Source: Fimenecus sp045595185 (GTDB taxonomy: Bacteria > Bacillota > Clostridia > Oscillospirales > Acutalibacteraceae). From it: a stretch of 41,046 bases of DNA. The position numbers and the translations under genes are program-made. Shown here piece after piece: positions 23,168 through 31,167 of this stretch (the stretch's first letter is position 1; the number at the start of each line of letters is the position of its first letter). The stretch is taken from the NCBI GenBank assembly GCA_045595185.1, contig JAZNZX010000050.1, positions 1 through 41,046 of the forward strand. The letters run 5' to 3'. Below the pieces are notes generated by a model. The model was not told the DNA's origin. It worked only from the letters and a program-made list of their open reading frames with translations, and did no database searches.

Positions 23168-24436
23168 ATGGCGGTCAATCGTTTTAACAATTCTGATAGT
23201 GAATTTGAAGATATTTTCAGCAATAATAGTCATACTGACGAGTTTGAAGATGTTTACAGCGATTCGGGAAAATCAGACGAGTTTGAGGATGTTTATTCAT
23301 CATCAACAGGACAGGCTGAAGAATTGTTTGATGAAAAGATGTACGAAAACTATCAGGTGAAATATAATAGTGCTGTTGAAAATCGTCGTCGTCAGGAAAT
23401 CCGTTATGACGATATAAATGAAGTGTATGGCGATTTAGGTGAAGAAGAAAAACCAAAGAATAATAAAAAGAGACATTATGTAAGAAATGCAATCATAATA
23501 ATCCTTTGTATTGCGTTATGTGTCGGTGGATTCGGATATAAGAAAATCTATAATCTTTTATCATCTTTTCAGGGTGAAGAAGAATTAAATGATAATGCCT
23601 ATGTGAATGAGGCTGACCTTACACAGTATCCTGACCAGATAAATGTCCTTCTTATAGGCGTTGATGCCCGTGAAGGTGAAGATGCATCTCGTTCAGATAC
23701 AATGATGCTTGTGACTCTTGATAAAAAGAACAAACAGATTAAGCTTACATCATTTCTTCGTGACTCTTATGTTGAGATTGCAGGAACAAATTCATGGAAC
23801 AAGCTTAATGCAGCATATTTCCGCGGTGGAATACAGACTCTTTCTGATACACTTGAATTGAATTTTAAAGTAGATATTCAGTATTATGCCATTGTTGACT
23901 TTGAGATTTTCAAGACAATTGTTGATGAAATTGGTGGAATCAATGTGGAGGTTACCGAAAGAGAAAGCTATTACACATATCATTCAGGCTCTGTTAAAGT
24001 TCCCGTAAGAATTGAAGCAGGTGAAAGTGTTCTTCTTGATGGTGAACAGGCATTGTGGTACAGCAGAATAAGATACCTTGATAACGACTTTAAGCGAACA
24101 GAAAGACAAAGAAAGGTTATTTCTGCTATTGTTGATAAGGCATCAACAATGAGCCTTCCAAAGCTTTATTCTCTTGCTGAAGCTATTGTCCCTCTTGTAA
24201 AGACAAATATGCCGTCAAAACAGATATTAAGTCTTGGCCTTGCTGCGTGGAAGAATAAGATGTATGAATATCCTATTGTTCAGCATCAAATTCCTGCTGA
24301 TGGTACTTGGTATGATAAAAATGTATCAGGTGTCGGTGCAAGTCTTGTAATGGATATGGAGAAAAATCAGGAGCTTCTTCACAGCTTCCTTTTAGAACCA
24401 CAGGAAGTGCCTGAGGAAACCACTGAAACAAATTAA
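23168..24436 (+). CDS. LytR-CpsA-Psr (LCP) family cell-wall glycopolymer ligase
   Basis: LCP proteins transfer teichoic acid or capsule-type polymers from undecaprenyl-phosphate onto peptidoglycan outside the membrane. This 422-residue protein has a long acidic cytoplasmic N-terminus (about 1-100) containing three tandem copies of an EFED(V/I)(Y/F)S unit. One membrane helix follows (AIIIILCIALCVGGFGY), then the LCP domain: NVLLIGVDARE, SRSDTMMLVTLDKKNK, TSFLRDSYVEI, NAAYFRGGI and YSRIRYLDNDFKRTERQRKV, which contains the conserved Arg and Asp residues that hold the lipid pyrophosphate. The ATG at 23168 has AAGGAG 8 bases upstream. It may form an operon with the GH51 gene 24 bp downstream, though the roles are unrelated. 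Confidence 0.92.
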   Translation: MAVNRFNNSDSEFEDIFSNNSHTDEFEDVYSDSGKSDEFEDVYSSSTGQAEELFDEKMYENYQVKYNSAVENRRRQEIRYDDINEVYGDLGEEEKPKNNKKRHYVRNAIIIILCIALCVGGFGYKKIYNLLSSFQGEEELNDNAYVNEADLTQYPDQINVLLIGVDAREGEDASRSDTMMLVTLDKKNKQIKLTSFLRDSYVEIAGTNSWNKLNAAYFRGGIQTLSDTLELNFKVDIQYYAIVDFEIFKTIVDEIGGINVEVTERESYYTYHSGSVKVPVRIEAGESVLLDGEQALWYSRIRYLDNDFKRTERQRKVISAIVDKASTMSLPKLYSLAEAIVPLVKTNMPSKQILSLGLAAWKNKMYEYPIVQHQIPADGTWYDKNVSGVGASLVMDMEKNQELLHSFLLEPQEVPEETTETN

Positions 24437-24460
24437 CAACTACCGTCGGAGGTAATTATT

Positions 24461-25960
24461 ATGAAAAAAGCAAAGATGTCACTTGTTTCTGAATTTACAG
24501 GTGCAAAAATTGATGAGAGAATTTACGGTTCATTTATTGAACATTTAGGTCGTGCAGTTTATGGAGGAATTTATGAGCCTGACCATCCGACTGCTGATGA
24601 AAACGGATTCCGTAAGGATGTTATTGAAAAGGTACAGAAACTCAATGTTCCTATTGTCCGTTATCCCGGTGGTAACTTTGTTTCAGGTTACAATTGGGAA
24701 GATGGTGTAGGTCCTAAGGAGCTTCGTCCTAAAAAGCTTGAACTTGCATGGGGCGTTACAGAACCGAACCTTTTTGGCACAAATGAATTTGTAACTTGGT
24801 GTAAAAAAGCAAATACATCGCCTATGATGGCAGTAAACCTCGGACTTCGCGGTCCTGAAGAAGCAAGAAATCTTGTTGAATACTGTAATCACAAGGGTGA
24901 CAGTTATTGGAGTGACCTTCGTCGTTCACATGGTTATGAAGACCCGCACAATATTAAGCTCTGGTGCCTTGGTAATGAGATGGACGGTGACTGGCAGATT
25001 GGTCATAAAACTGCTTATGAGTATGGCAGAACAGCAGCCGAAGCAGCAAAGGTTATGAAATGGACTGACGATTCTATTGAAACAGTTCTTTGCGGTAGTG
25101 CAAGCAGAGATATGCATACCTTTGGTGAATGGGAAGCGACAGCACTTGATTTGGCTTATGATAAGGTTGACTATCTTTCACTTCATATTTATTTCGGTAA
25201 TCACGAAAACGATACACCGTCATTCCTTGCAAAAAATATGAAAATGGACGAGTTTATTCGTTCGGTTGTTTGTATCTGTGACTACATAAAGGCTAAAAAA
25301 CGCTCAAAGCATACAATTAACCTTTCATTTGACGAATGGAATGTGTGGTATCATTCAAACGGTGCACCATTTGAAAAATGGAGTACAGCTCCACATCAGC
25401 TTGAAGACATATATAACTTTGAGGATGCACTTTTAGTAGCACTTATGCTTATGACACTTCTTAAAAATGCTGACAGAGTAAAAATCGGTTGTCTTGCACA
25501 GCTTGTTAATGTTATTGCACCGATTATGACTGAAAATGGTGGTGCTTGTTGGGAACAGACAATTTTCTATCCATTTATGCACCTTTCAAATTACGGTCGT
25601 GGCTATACTCTCGATTCGAGAGTTATCTCACCAAAACACGACACAAAGGAATTTACTGATGTTCCTGATGTTGAGTCCATTGCAACAATGAGCGAGGATA
25701 AGGAAAATCTTACAATCTTTGCAGTTAACAGAAATATGGACGAAAACATTCTCTTTGATGTTTCACTTCTTGACTTTGATAATATGGAAGTGGTTGAGCA
25801 CATTGAAATGAGTGGTTTTGATATTAAGGCTGAAAACAGTGCGATTGCAACACCTGTTAAGCCATTTAAGGCAGATAATCCTGAATTTGACGGGAAAAAT
25901 CTTACTGTTGACCTTAAACCATTGTCATGGAATGTAATCAGACTTGCAAAAAGAAAATAA
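24461..25960 (+). CDS. Alpha-L-arabinofuranosidase, GH51
   Basis: A retaining glycosidase that removes alpha-L-arabinofuranosyl branches from arabinan and arabinoxylan fragments. It has 499 residues, as in intracellular GH51 enzymes, and no signal peptide, so it acts on imported oligosaccharides. The start YGSFIEHLGRAVYGGIYEP, then VRYPGGNFVSGYNWEDGVGP, then LWCLGNEMDG with acid/base Glu173, and LSFDEWNVWYH with nucleophile Glu292, are all hallmarks. The C-terminal beta domain ends KPLSWNVIRLAKRK. CGGAGG precedes the ATG. A matching transporter is not adjacent; the GPH symporters elsewhere in the window are candidates. Confidence 0.96.
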   Translation: MKKAKMSLVSEFTGAKIDERIYGSFIEHLGRAVYGGIYEPDHPTADENGFRKDVIEKVQKLNVPIVRYPGGNFVSGYNWEDGVGPKELRPKKLELAWGVTEPNLFGTNEFVTWCKKANTSPMMAVNLGLRGPEEARNLVEYCNHKGDSYWSDLRRSHGYEDPHNIKLWCLGNEMDGDWQIGHKTAYEYGRTAAEAAKVMKWTDDSIETVLCGSASRDMHTFGEWEATALDLAYDKVDYLSLHIYFGNHENDTPSFLAKNMKMDEFIRSVVCICDYIKAKKRSKHTINLSFDEWNVWYHSNGAPFEKWSTAPHQLEDIYNFEDALLVALMLMTLLKNADRVKIGCLAQLVNVIAPIMTENGGACWEQTIFYPFMHLSNYGRGYTLDSRVISPKHDTKEFTDVPDVESIATMSEDKENLTIFAVNRNMDENILFDVSLLDFDNMEVVEHIEMSGFDIKAENSAIATPVKPFKADNPEFDGKNLTVDLKPLSWNVIRLAKRK

Positions 25961-26003
25961 TTGTTGTACAATAATAAAAGATTTATAATGAAAGAGTGAT
26001 TTT

Positions 26004-26774
26004 ATGGCTACAAAATGTCCTGAATGTGGGCATACCCTTAAAGTATGGGATATAAAGGCAGAATGTCCGAAGTGTGGTATTAACCTTGCTAACCACGAAT
26101 GGGAAAAACGACTTAACGACGATGCTGATTTTGCAGAAAATGCTTTTGCAAAATTCCACTATAAGTTACAGAATTTCAAATCTTCTGTAGCAGGCTCAAA
26201 GCTTCGCGTAGCTCGTCTTATACTTACTTTTGCACCGCTTATTGCATTGGTGTTACCACTTTATAATTTCAAACTTAATCTTCCTTTTAATAACAGTGAC
26301 AAATCAATCTCATTTTTAACATTTATCCTTGATTATCTTCTTGAAACAGATATCGGTAGTGTGTTAAAGCTTATGGGTGGCGAGGTTTTAGGAACAGCAG
26401 CAACAATGGTTGTTGTGGCTTGCGTGCTTATGCTTCTTGCAGTTGTGTTTGGTGTTCTTAATTTCTTCGTGTTGCTTATTGCAGGTATCAAGATGAAATA
26501 TGTATTCAACATTGTACTTAATGTACTTGCAACCGTATGCTGGGCCGGTGCTGCAGTGTTCTTTACACAGTTCACATCTGCTTGTGTTGAGCTTGGTGGC
26601 GGAATTGTTACAGAGTGCAGTCTTGGATTCGGATTTATTGTCGGTTGTGTTCTTTTCATTGTGAATGTTGCGATGAATGTTATTGTTGGTAAAGGACTTA
26701 AGAAACAGCTTAACGAACAGCCATCATTGGAAGAATTTGTTGCTAATGAAATAGCAGAGCTTAGAAAATCATAA
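26004..26774 (+). CDS. Zinc-ribbon membrane protein of unknown function
   Basis: A 256-residue protein. The first 30 residues hold CPECGHTLKVWDIKAECPKC, two CxxC knuckles forming a zinc ribbon. A soluble linker follows (NLANHEWEKRLNDD), then about four membrane helices from residue 65 (LILTFAPLIALVLPLYNF, TMVVVACVLMLLAVVFGVLN and others) and a short cytoplasmic tail ending EIAELRKS. The ribosome site is weak (AAAGAGTGAT). It lies 43 bp after the GH51 gene and could be co-transcribed. I do not recognise the family beyond the zinc ribbon. Such proteins are common in clostridia and may sense or scaffold at the membrane. Confidence 0.6.
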   Translation: MATKCPECGHTLKVWDIKAECPKCGINLANHEWEKRLNDDADFAENAFAKFHYKLQNFKSSVAGSKLRVARLILTFAPLIALVLPLYNFKLNLPFNNSDKSISFLTFILDYLLETDIGSVLKLMGGEVLGTAATMVVVACVLMLLAVVFGVLNFFVLLIAGIKMKYVFNIVLNVLATVCWAGAAVFFTQFTSACVELGGGIVTECSLGFGFIVGCVLFIVNVAMNVIVGKGLKKQLNEQPSLEEFVANEIAELRKS

Positions 26775-26796
26775 AATCAGTTCATAATATAAATTG

Positions 26797-26829
26797 TCCA
26801 CTTCATAGGATTCTATGAGGTGGATTTTT
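26797..26829 (+). terminator. Terminator-like hairpin overlapping the ribosome site of the deacetylase gene
   Basis: TCCACTTCATAG (26797-26808) pairs with CTATGAGGTGGA (26813-26824), 12 bp with one G-U and a 4-base loop. Five T bases lead straight into the ATG at 26830. The right arm contains GAGGTGG, the only good ribosome site for that gene. The element can therefore end upstream transcripts and also hide the start of translation. Confidence 0.85.
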
Positions 26830-27588
26830 ATGTTCTATAAAACTATATCAGGACGAAAAATGATGACCGTTCTTTCTGTTTTACTTGCAATTACAGTAAT
26901 GTCAGGACTTGTGGCAGGACAGTATGTTACTTCTGCTTCTGCTACGAAAAAACTGCCTATATATTCGGTGCAAACGGATAAAAAGCAAGTGGCAATTACA
27001 TTTGATGCAGCCTGGACAAATCAAGACACAGAACAGTTAATTGAAATACTTGAAAAGCATAATGCAGTTGCAACATTTTTTATTGTGGGTGATTGGGCAG
27101 AAAAGTTTCCCGAAAGCGTAAAAGCGTTTTACCAGGCGGGTCACACAATAGCAAATCATTCGGATACGCACAAAGCATTCTCAAAATGCTCAAGAGAAGA
27201 AATAAAAAAAGAAATTGTGGATTGCAACGAAAAGCTTGAAAAGATTATTGGCGAAAAAATTACTTTAGTACGTGCACCGTCAGGGGACTATACAAGAGAG
27301 AGTCTTGAAGTTGCCGAGAGCCTTGGAATGCAAACAATTCAATGGAATTGTGACAGCCTTGATTATACAAAAATATCCGTTGAAGAAATTGTCAATCGTG
27401 TTGTAAAAGGCACAGATAACGGTTCTATAATCCTTTTCCATAACGGTGTTGAGAATACTGCCCCGGCACTTGACAGAATACTTACAGAACTTTCAAAACA
27501 AGGCTACTCATTCGTTTCGGTAAATGATTTAATCTATAAAGAAAACTATTACCTTGACCATACAGGTAGGCAGATTTTGAATGAATAA
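26830..27588 (+). CDS. Polysaccharide deacetylase (PdaB-like, NodB domain)
   Basis: A carbohydrate esterase 4-type protein that removes N-acetyl groups from peptidoglycan or a related polymer. The N-terminal hydrophobic helix (about 13-31, TVLSVLLAITVMSGLVAG) anchors or exports it. The NodB domain (about 52-235) has ITFDAAWTNQ (Asp59), NHSDTHKAF with the metal-binding His110 and His114, RAPSGDYT and SIILFHNGVENT. Replacement of the usual FDDG by FDAAW resembles the sporulation protein PdaB (FDISW), which supports a spore-envelope role by family inference. Length is 252 aa. The start at 26830 is favoured by GAGGTGG at 26817-26823; an alternative ATG at 26815 lies in the hairpin. Confidence 0.85.
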   Translation: MFYKTISGRKMMTVLSVLLAITVMSGLVAGQYVTSASATKKLPIYSVQTDKKQVAITFDAAWTNQDTEQLIEILEKHNAVATFFIVGDWAEKFPESVKAFYQAGHTIANHSDTHKAFSKCSREEIKKEIVDCNEKLEKIIGEKITLVRAPSGDYTRESLEVAESLGMQTIQWNCDSLDYTKISVEEIVNRVVKGTDNGSIILFHNGVENTAPALDRILTELSKQGYSFVSVNDLIYKENYYLDHTGRQILNE

Positions 27589-27593
27589 TTCCA

Positions 27594-27747
27594 CATTATA
27601 ATTTATCGGGAAAACAATCAATTTAATAGGTCATTCTGAGCGTAGCGAAGAATCTCTCCAAAGGCAACATATCAACCAACAGAGATTCTTCGTCACTTTG
27701 TTCCTCAGAATGACACTAACCTTAAACATCCCTACAAACTCCAATTT
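27594..27747. repeat. Dispersed inverted-repeat element, copy C
   Basis: Same orientation as copy A and almost identical over the inner part (GTCATTCTGAGCGTAGCG, AGGCAACATATCAACC, CTCAGAATGACACTAACC). The ends are ATTATAATTTATCGGG and, reading inward from the right, AATTGGAGTTTGTAGGGATG. It lies between the deacetylase stop and the alr terminator. Confidence 0.8.
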
Positions 27748-27760
27748 GTTAAAAAAGAAA

Positions 27761-27787
27761 ATAGCGGGAGAAATCATCTCTCGCTAT
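27761..27787 (-). terminator. Terminator of alr (works on both strands)
   Basis: ATAGCGGGAGA (27761-27771) pairs with TCTCTCGCTAT (27777-27787), one G-U, 5-base loop. It is flanked by A-rich sequence on the left, which gives the T-tract for the minus-strand alr transcript, and TTTTTG on the right. Confidence 0.88.
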
Positions 27788-27795
27788 TTTTGTGT

Positions 27796-28935
27796 TTATT
27801 CCATTACATTACCATCTTTAATATAAATTCGTTGAACTCGTGGTGTAATAAGACAACAGAATTCATAATTAAATCGATATTCAGGATGACATATATCTTC
27901 AACTGTAATTGTTTCGTTTCCGTCTGTACCAATTAGAGTAACCTCGTCAGCAATTGTCACATCAGGAATATGGGAAACATCAATCATAAACTGGTCCATA
28001 CAGATACGACCGAGAATGGGACATCTTGTGCCGTGAACAAGGACTTCACCTTTGCTTGAAAGGTATCGCGGGTATCCGTCAGCGTAGCCGACAGGCACAG
28101 TTGCAATCTTCATATCCTTTTCTGTAACATAGGTTGAGCCGTAACTGATTGTAAAGCCTTTTTTCACATTTTTAACGAATGAAATACTGCTTTTGAATTC
28201 AAATGCAGGATAAAGAGTAAAATCTTTATTAACATCCTCTGACGGATAAAGACCATATGCCATAATACCGCAACGAACCATATCACCACAGTTTTCGTCC
28301 AAATCAATTACAGAAGCACTGTTGTACATATGACAAAGAGAAACTGAATAACCCTCAGCCTTTAATTTGTCATAAAACTCAAGGAATTTCTGCTTTTGAT
28401 TGTATGTTGATGTCTTGTCAGAATTGTCTGCACAGGCAAAATGTGTAAATATACCTTCAACAAGAAGTCCGTCAAGGGTAAAGATTTCTTTAACCTGATT
28501 ATAACCGTTGTTATCAGGCTGAAAACCGATTCGTCCCATACCTGTATCGATTTTTATGTGAACCTTGATTTTCCTGTTCGTTGAAACAGCGACATCAGAG
28601 AGCCTTTTGGCCGTATCAATATCAACAATCGCACAGGTGATGTCGTTTTCAATTGCAGTCTGAAAATCCTGCTTGAAAATCTGGCCAAGAATGAGAATAG
28701 GGGATTCTATACCATTCTGACGAAGCTCAAGAGCCTCGTCAATTGCGGCAACACCAAAATAGTTGACTCCTGCTTCGTTCATAGCTCTGGCTACCTCAAC
28801 AGCACCGTGACCGTATCCGTTAGCCTTTACGATTCCCATAACAGCTACATTGTTATGAAACTTTGATTGAATAGACTGAATATTCTTTTTTATATTGTCG
28901 AGATTTATTTTTGCATAAACTCTTTTTGGTATCAT
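27796..28935 (-). CDS. alr: Alanine racemase
   Basis: A PLP enzyme converting L- to D-alanine for peptidoglycan and spore control. It has 379 residues, the normal length. VYAKINLDNIKKNI opens the TIM barrel. VMGIVKANGYGHGAVEVA contains the PLP-binding Lys37. ISYGSTYVTE holds the catalytic Tyr265 of the other face. GMGRIGF and GRICMDQFMIDVS complete the usual pattern. AGAGGAA lies upstream of the ATG. It is monocistronic with its own terminator, and its start diverges from ktrB across 145 bp. Confidence 0.97.
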   Translation of the reverse strand: MIPKRVYAKINLDNIKKNIQSIQSKFHNNVAVMGIVKANGYGHGAVEVARAMNEAGVNYFGVAAIDEALELRQNGIESPILILGQIFKQDFQTAIENDITCAIVDIDTAKRLSDVAVSTNRKIKVHIKIDTGMGRIGFQPDNNGYNQVKEIFTLDGLLVEGIFTHFACADNSDKTSTYNQKQKFLEFYDKLKAEGYSVSLCHMYNSASVIDLDENCGDMVRCGIMAYGLYPSEDVNKDFTLYPAFEFKSSISFVKNVKKGFTISYGSTYVTEKDMKIATVPVGYADGYPRYLSSKGEVLVHGTRCPILGRICMDQFMIDVSHIPDVTIADEVTLIGTDGNETITVEDICHPEYRFNYEFCCLITPRVQRIYIKDGNVME

Positions 28936-29080
28936 ATGCTGATTCCTCTTTATATTATACTGATTAATATTATTGATATAGATATATTTTTATGATATAA
29001 TTATTACATAAACTTTATTATAATAGATTTTATTCATAAAAACAAGTTAAAAACGAATATAAATACGAGGATTTTATTTT

Positions 29081-30439
29081 ATGAAGAAAAAGCGACTTGC
29101 TTTATCAACAACACATTATATAATGATAAGCTTTCTGCTTGTAATACTTGTCGGAAGTGTTTTGTTGTCATTACCTGTAAGTACTGTTGACGGAAAATCG
29201 GTATCTTATACTGATGCACTTTTTACCGCAACAACAGCAACCTGTGTTACAGGACTTGTCACATTACCCACAGTTACCACATGGAGCGTTTTCGGACAGG
29301 TTGTAATATTATGTCTTATTCAGCTTGGCGGATTAGGTGTTATTACAGTAATGTCGGGCTTTATGATTGCAATTCACAAAAAAATCGGCATTTCTGACCG
29401 TCTGCTTTTGCAGGATACCTTTAATCTTAACACTCTTTCGGGACTTGTACGATTTGTAAAAAAGGTAATAGCAGGAACTTTCATAGTTGAAGGTGTCGGT
29501 GCACTTTTGTATATGACGGTTTTTATACCTGAGTACGGTGCAAAGGGTATATGGATTTCGGTTTTCAATTCAGTTTCAGCCTTCTGTAACGCAGGAATTG
29601 ACATTATATCGGAAAACAGTCTGTGCGGATATGCCACAAATCCCATAATAAATGTTGTCACATCAATTCTTATTGTGACAGGCGGTATAGGATATATTGT
29701 GTGGTGGGATTTTATCCGCGTTATAAAGCTTTATAAAACACACAAGCTTAAATGCTTCAAATTTATGACGCTTCACAGCAAAATTGCAATTTATATGACG
29801 GTTATGCTGATTGTTTCAGGTGCAGTATTGTTCTTTGCGTTTGAATACGACAATCCGCTTACTATGGGCAATCATAATCTGTTTGATAAAATTCAGTTGT
29901 CCTTGTTCCAGTCAGTTACAACAAGAACAGCAGGCTTTGCCACAATTCCGCAGGAAAACTTTACAAACGCTTCTGCTGTCATATCATTATTGCTTATGTT
30001 TATCGGCGGTTCACCTGTGGGTACGGCCGGCGGTGTCAAGACGGTTACGATTGCTGTATTGATTATAACTGCATATTCAATGGTAAAGGACAGAAATGAA
30101 ATAACTGTTTTTAACCGTGCGATTTCACAGAAGGCAGTTAAAAAGGCAATTGCGGTTGCAGGAACCTCCTTTGTTATTATGTTTGTCTCAACAATTCTGC
30201 TTTCACTTGTGACAGATGCACAGGTAATTGATATTCTTTATGAAACCGTAAGTGCTACAGCTACCGTAGGATTAACAAGAAATCTTACATCATCGCTTAA
30301 TGTCTGGGGTAAATTTATTATTATAGCGACAATGTATCTTGGTCGAATCGGTCCGATTACCCTTGCGATTGCACTTAACACAAAAAAGGATAAACAGAAT
30401 ATAGTAAAAACTCCTTATGAGGATATTAGTGTAGGTTGA
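29081..30439 (+). CDS. ktrB: KtrB/TrkH-type potassium channel subunit
   Basis: The K+-translocating membrane subunit of the Ktr system. At 452 residues it is of KtrB length (TrkH proteins are longer, like the one at 31168). It has four M1-P-M2 repeats with selectivity-filter segments such as TATCVTGL, CNAGID, TRTAGF and TATVGLT near the ends of the P loops. ILIVTGGIGYIVWWD is typical. A ribosome-site-like CGAGG lies about 12 bases before the ATG, rather far. The gene is followed 22 bp later by the regulatory RCK subunit gene. No potassium or c-di-AMP riboswitch can be recognised in the 145-bp gap upstream. Confidence 0.9.
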   Translation: MKKKRLALSTTHYIMISFLLVILVGSVLLSLPVSTVDGKSVSYTDALFTATTATCVTGLVTLPTVTTWSVFGQVVILCLIQLGGLGVITVMSGFMIAIHKKIGISDRLLLQDTFNLNTLSGLVRFVKKVIAGTFIVEGVGALLYMTVFIPEYGAKGIWISVFNSVSAFCNAGIDIISENSLCGYATNPIINVVTSILIVTGGIGYIVWWDFIRVIKLYKTHKLKCFKFMTLHSKIAIYMTVMLIVSGAVLFFAFEYDNPLTMGNHNLFDKIQLSLFQSVTTRTAGFATIPQENFTNASAVISLLLMFIGGSPVGTAGGVKTVTIAVLIITAYSMVKDRNEITVFNRAISQKAVKKAIAVAGTSFVIMFVSTILLSLVTDAQVIDILYETVSATATVGLTRNLTSSLNVWGKFIIIATMYLGRIGPITLAIALNTKKDKQNIVKTPYEDISVG

Positions 30440-30461
30440 TTATAAACCGGAAAGGAAAATT

Positions 30462-31112
30462 ATGAAAACAAATAATTCTTATGCCGTTCTTGGCTTGGGC
30501 AGATACGGATATGCGGTTGCAAAGGAGCTTGTTGAATCAGGGGCAGAGGTTCTTGTGGTTGATTCTCGTGAGGATGTCATAAATGATGTGGTGGATGAAT
30601 TCCCTATCTGCAAATGTGCCGATATTACAGACGAAGATGCAATAGCACAGTTGGGAATATCAAATATTGATGTTGTAATTATTGCGGTTGCAAGCAATCT
30701 TGAAACAAGTGTTATGGCAACAACTCTTTGTAAGGATGCAGGGGTCAAAACAGTTATTGTAAAATGTGCCAACGAAAGACATTGTAAGATTTTAAGTAAA
30801 ATCGGTGCAGATAAGGTTGTTTTACCTGAATATGAATCAGGTGTCCGTCTTGCAAAAAATCTTCTCAGCTCAGGCTTTGTTGATATTCTTGAGCTGACAA
30901 ACAATATTTCACTTGTTGAGTTCGATGTTAAACCTGAATGGGCAGGTAAAACACTTGTTGACCTTAATTTAAGAAAAAAATACTCCATCAATGTGATTGC
31001 AATTCAGCAGGATAATGATGTTACAACAGAAATTGACCCTAACAAACCATTGGAGGCATCAATGAAACTGATTGTGGTTGCAAACCGTCAGAAGCTTGAA
31101 AAAATGAGATAA
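30462..31112 (+). CDS. ktrA: KtrA-type RCK regulatory subunit
   Basis: A cytosolic 216-residue RCK protein that forms an octameric ring gating KtrB in response to ATP/ADP. The N-domain has the Rossmann motif GLGRYGYAVAKELVESGAEV (GxGxxG) with Asp at the end of the second strand (VVDSREDV). RCK_C follows from about residue 135 (LVEFDVKPEWAGKTLVDL), the place where c-di-AMP binds in Firmicutes homologues. GGAAAGGAAA is the ribosome site. It is co-transcribed with ktrB and ends at the shared bidirectional terminator. Confidence 0.92.
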   Translation: MKTNNSYAVLGLGRYGYAVAKELVESGAEVLVVDSREDVINDVVDEFPICKCADITDEDAIAQLGISNIDVVIIAVASNLETSVMATTLCKDAGVKTVIVKCANERHCKILSKIGADKVVLPEYESGVRLAKNLLSSGFVDILELTNNISLVEFDVKPEWAGKTLVDLNLRKKYSINVIAIQQDNDVTTEIDPNKPLEASMKLIVVANRQKLEKMR

Positions 31113-31117
31113 AAAGA

Positions 31118-31150
31118 AAGAGTTAACACTTTTTAACAGTGTTAACTCTT
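31118..31150. terminator. Bidirectional terminator between the Ktr and Trk operons
   Basis: AAGAGTTAACACT (31118-31130) and AGTGTTAACTCTT (31138-31150) form a perfect 13-bp stem with a 7-base loop. It is A-rich on the left and T-rich on the right, so it can serve both ktrA (plus) and trkH (minus). Confidence 0.93.
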
Positions 31151-31167
31151 ATTTGTTTTATTTGACT

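Noticed and set aside
28936..29080. A K+ or c-di-AMP riboswitch before ktrB
   Set aside because: The gap is 145 bp of mostly A/T with no recognisable conserved motif or terminator pairing.
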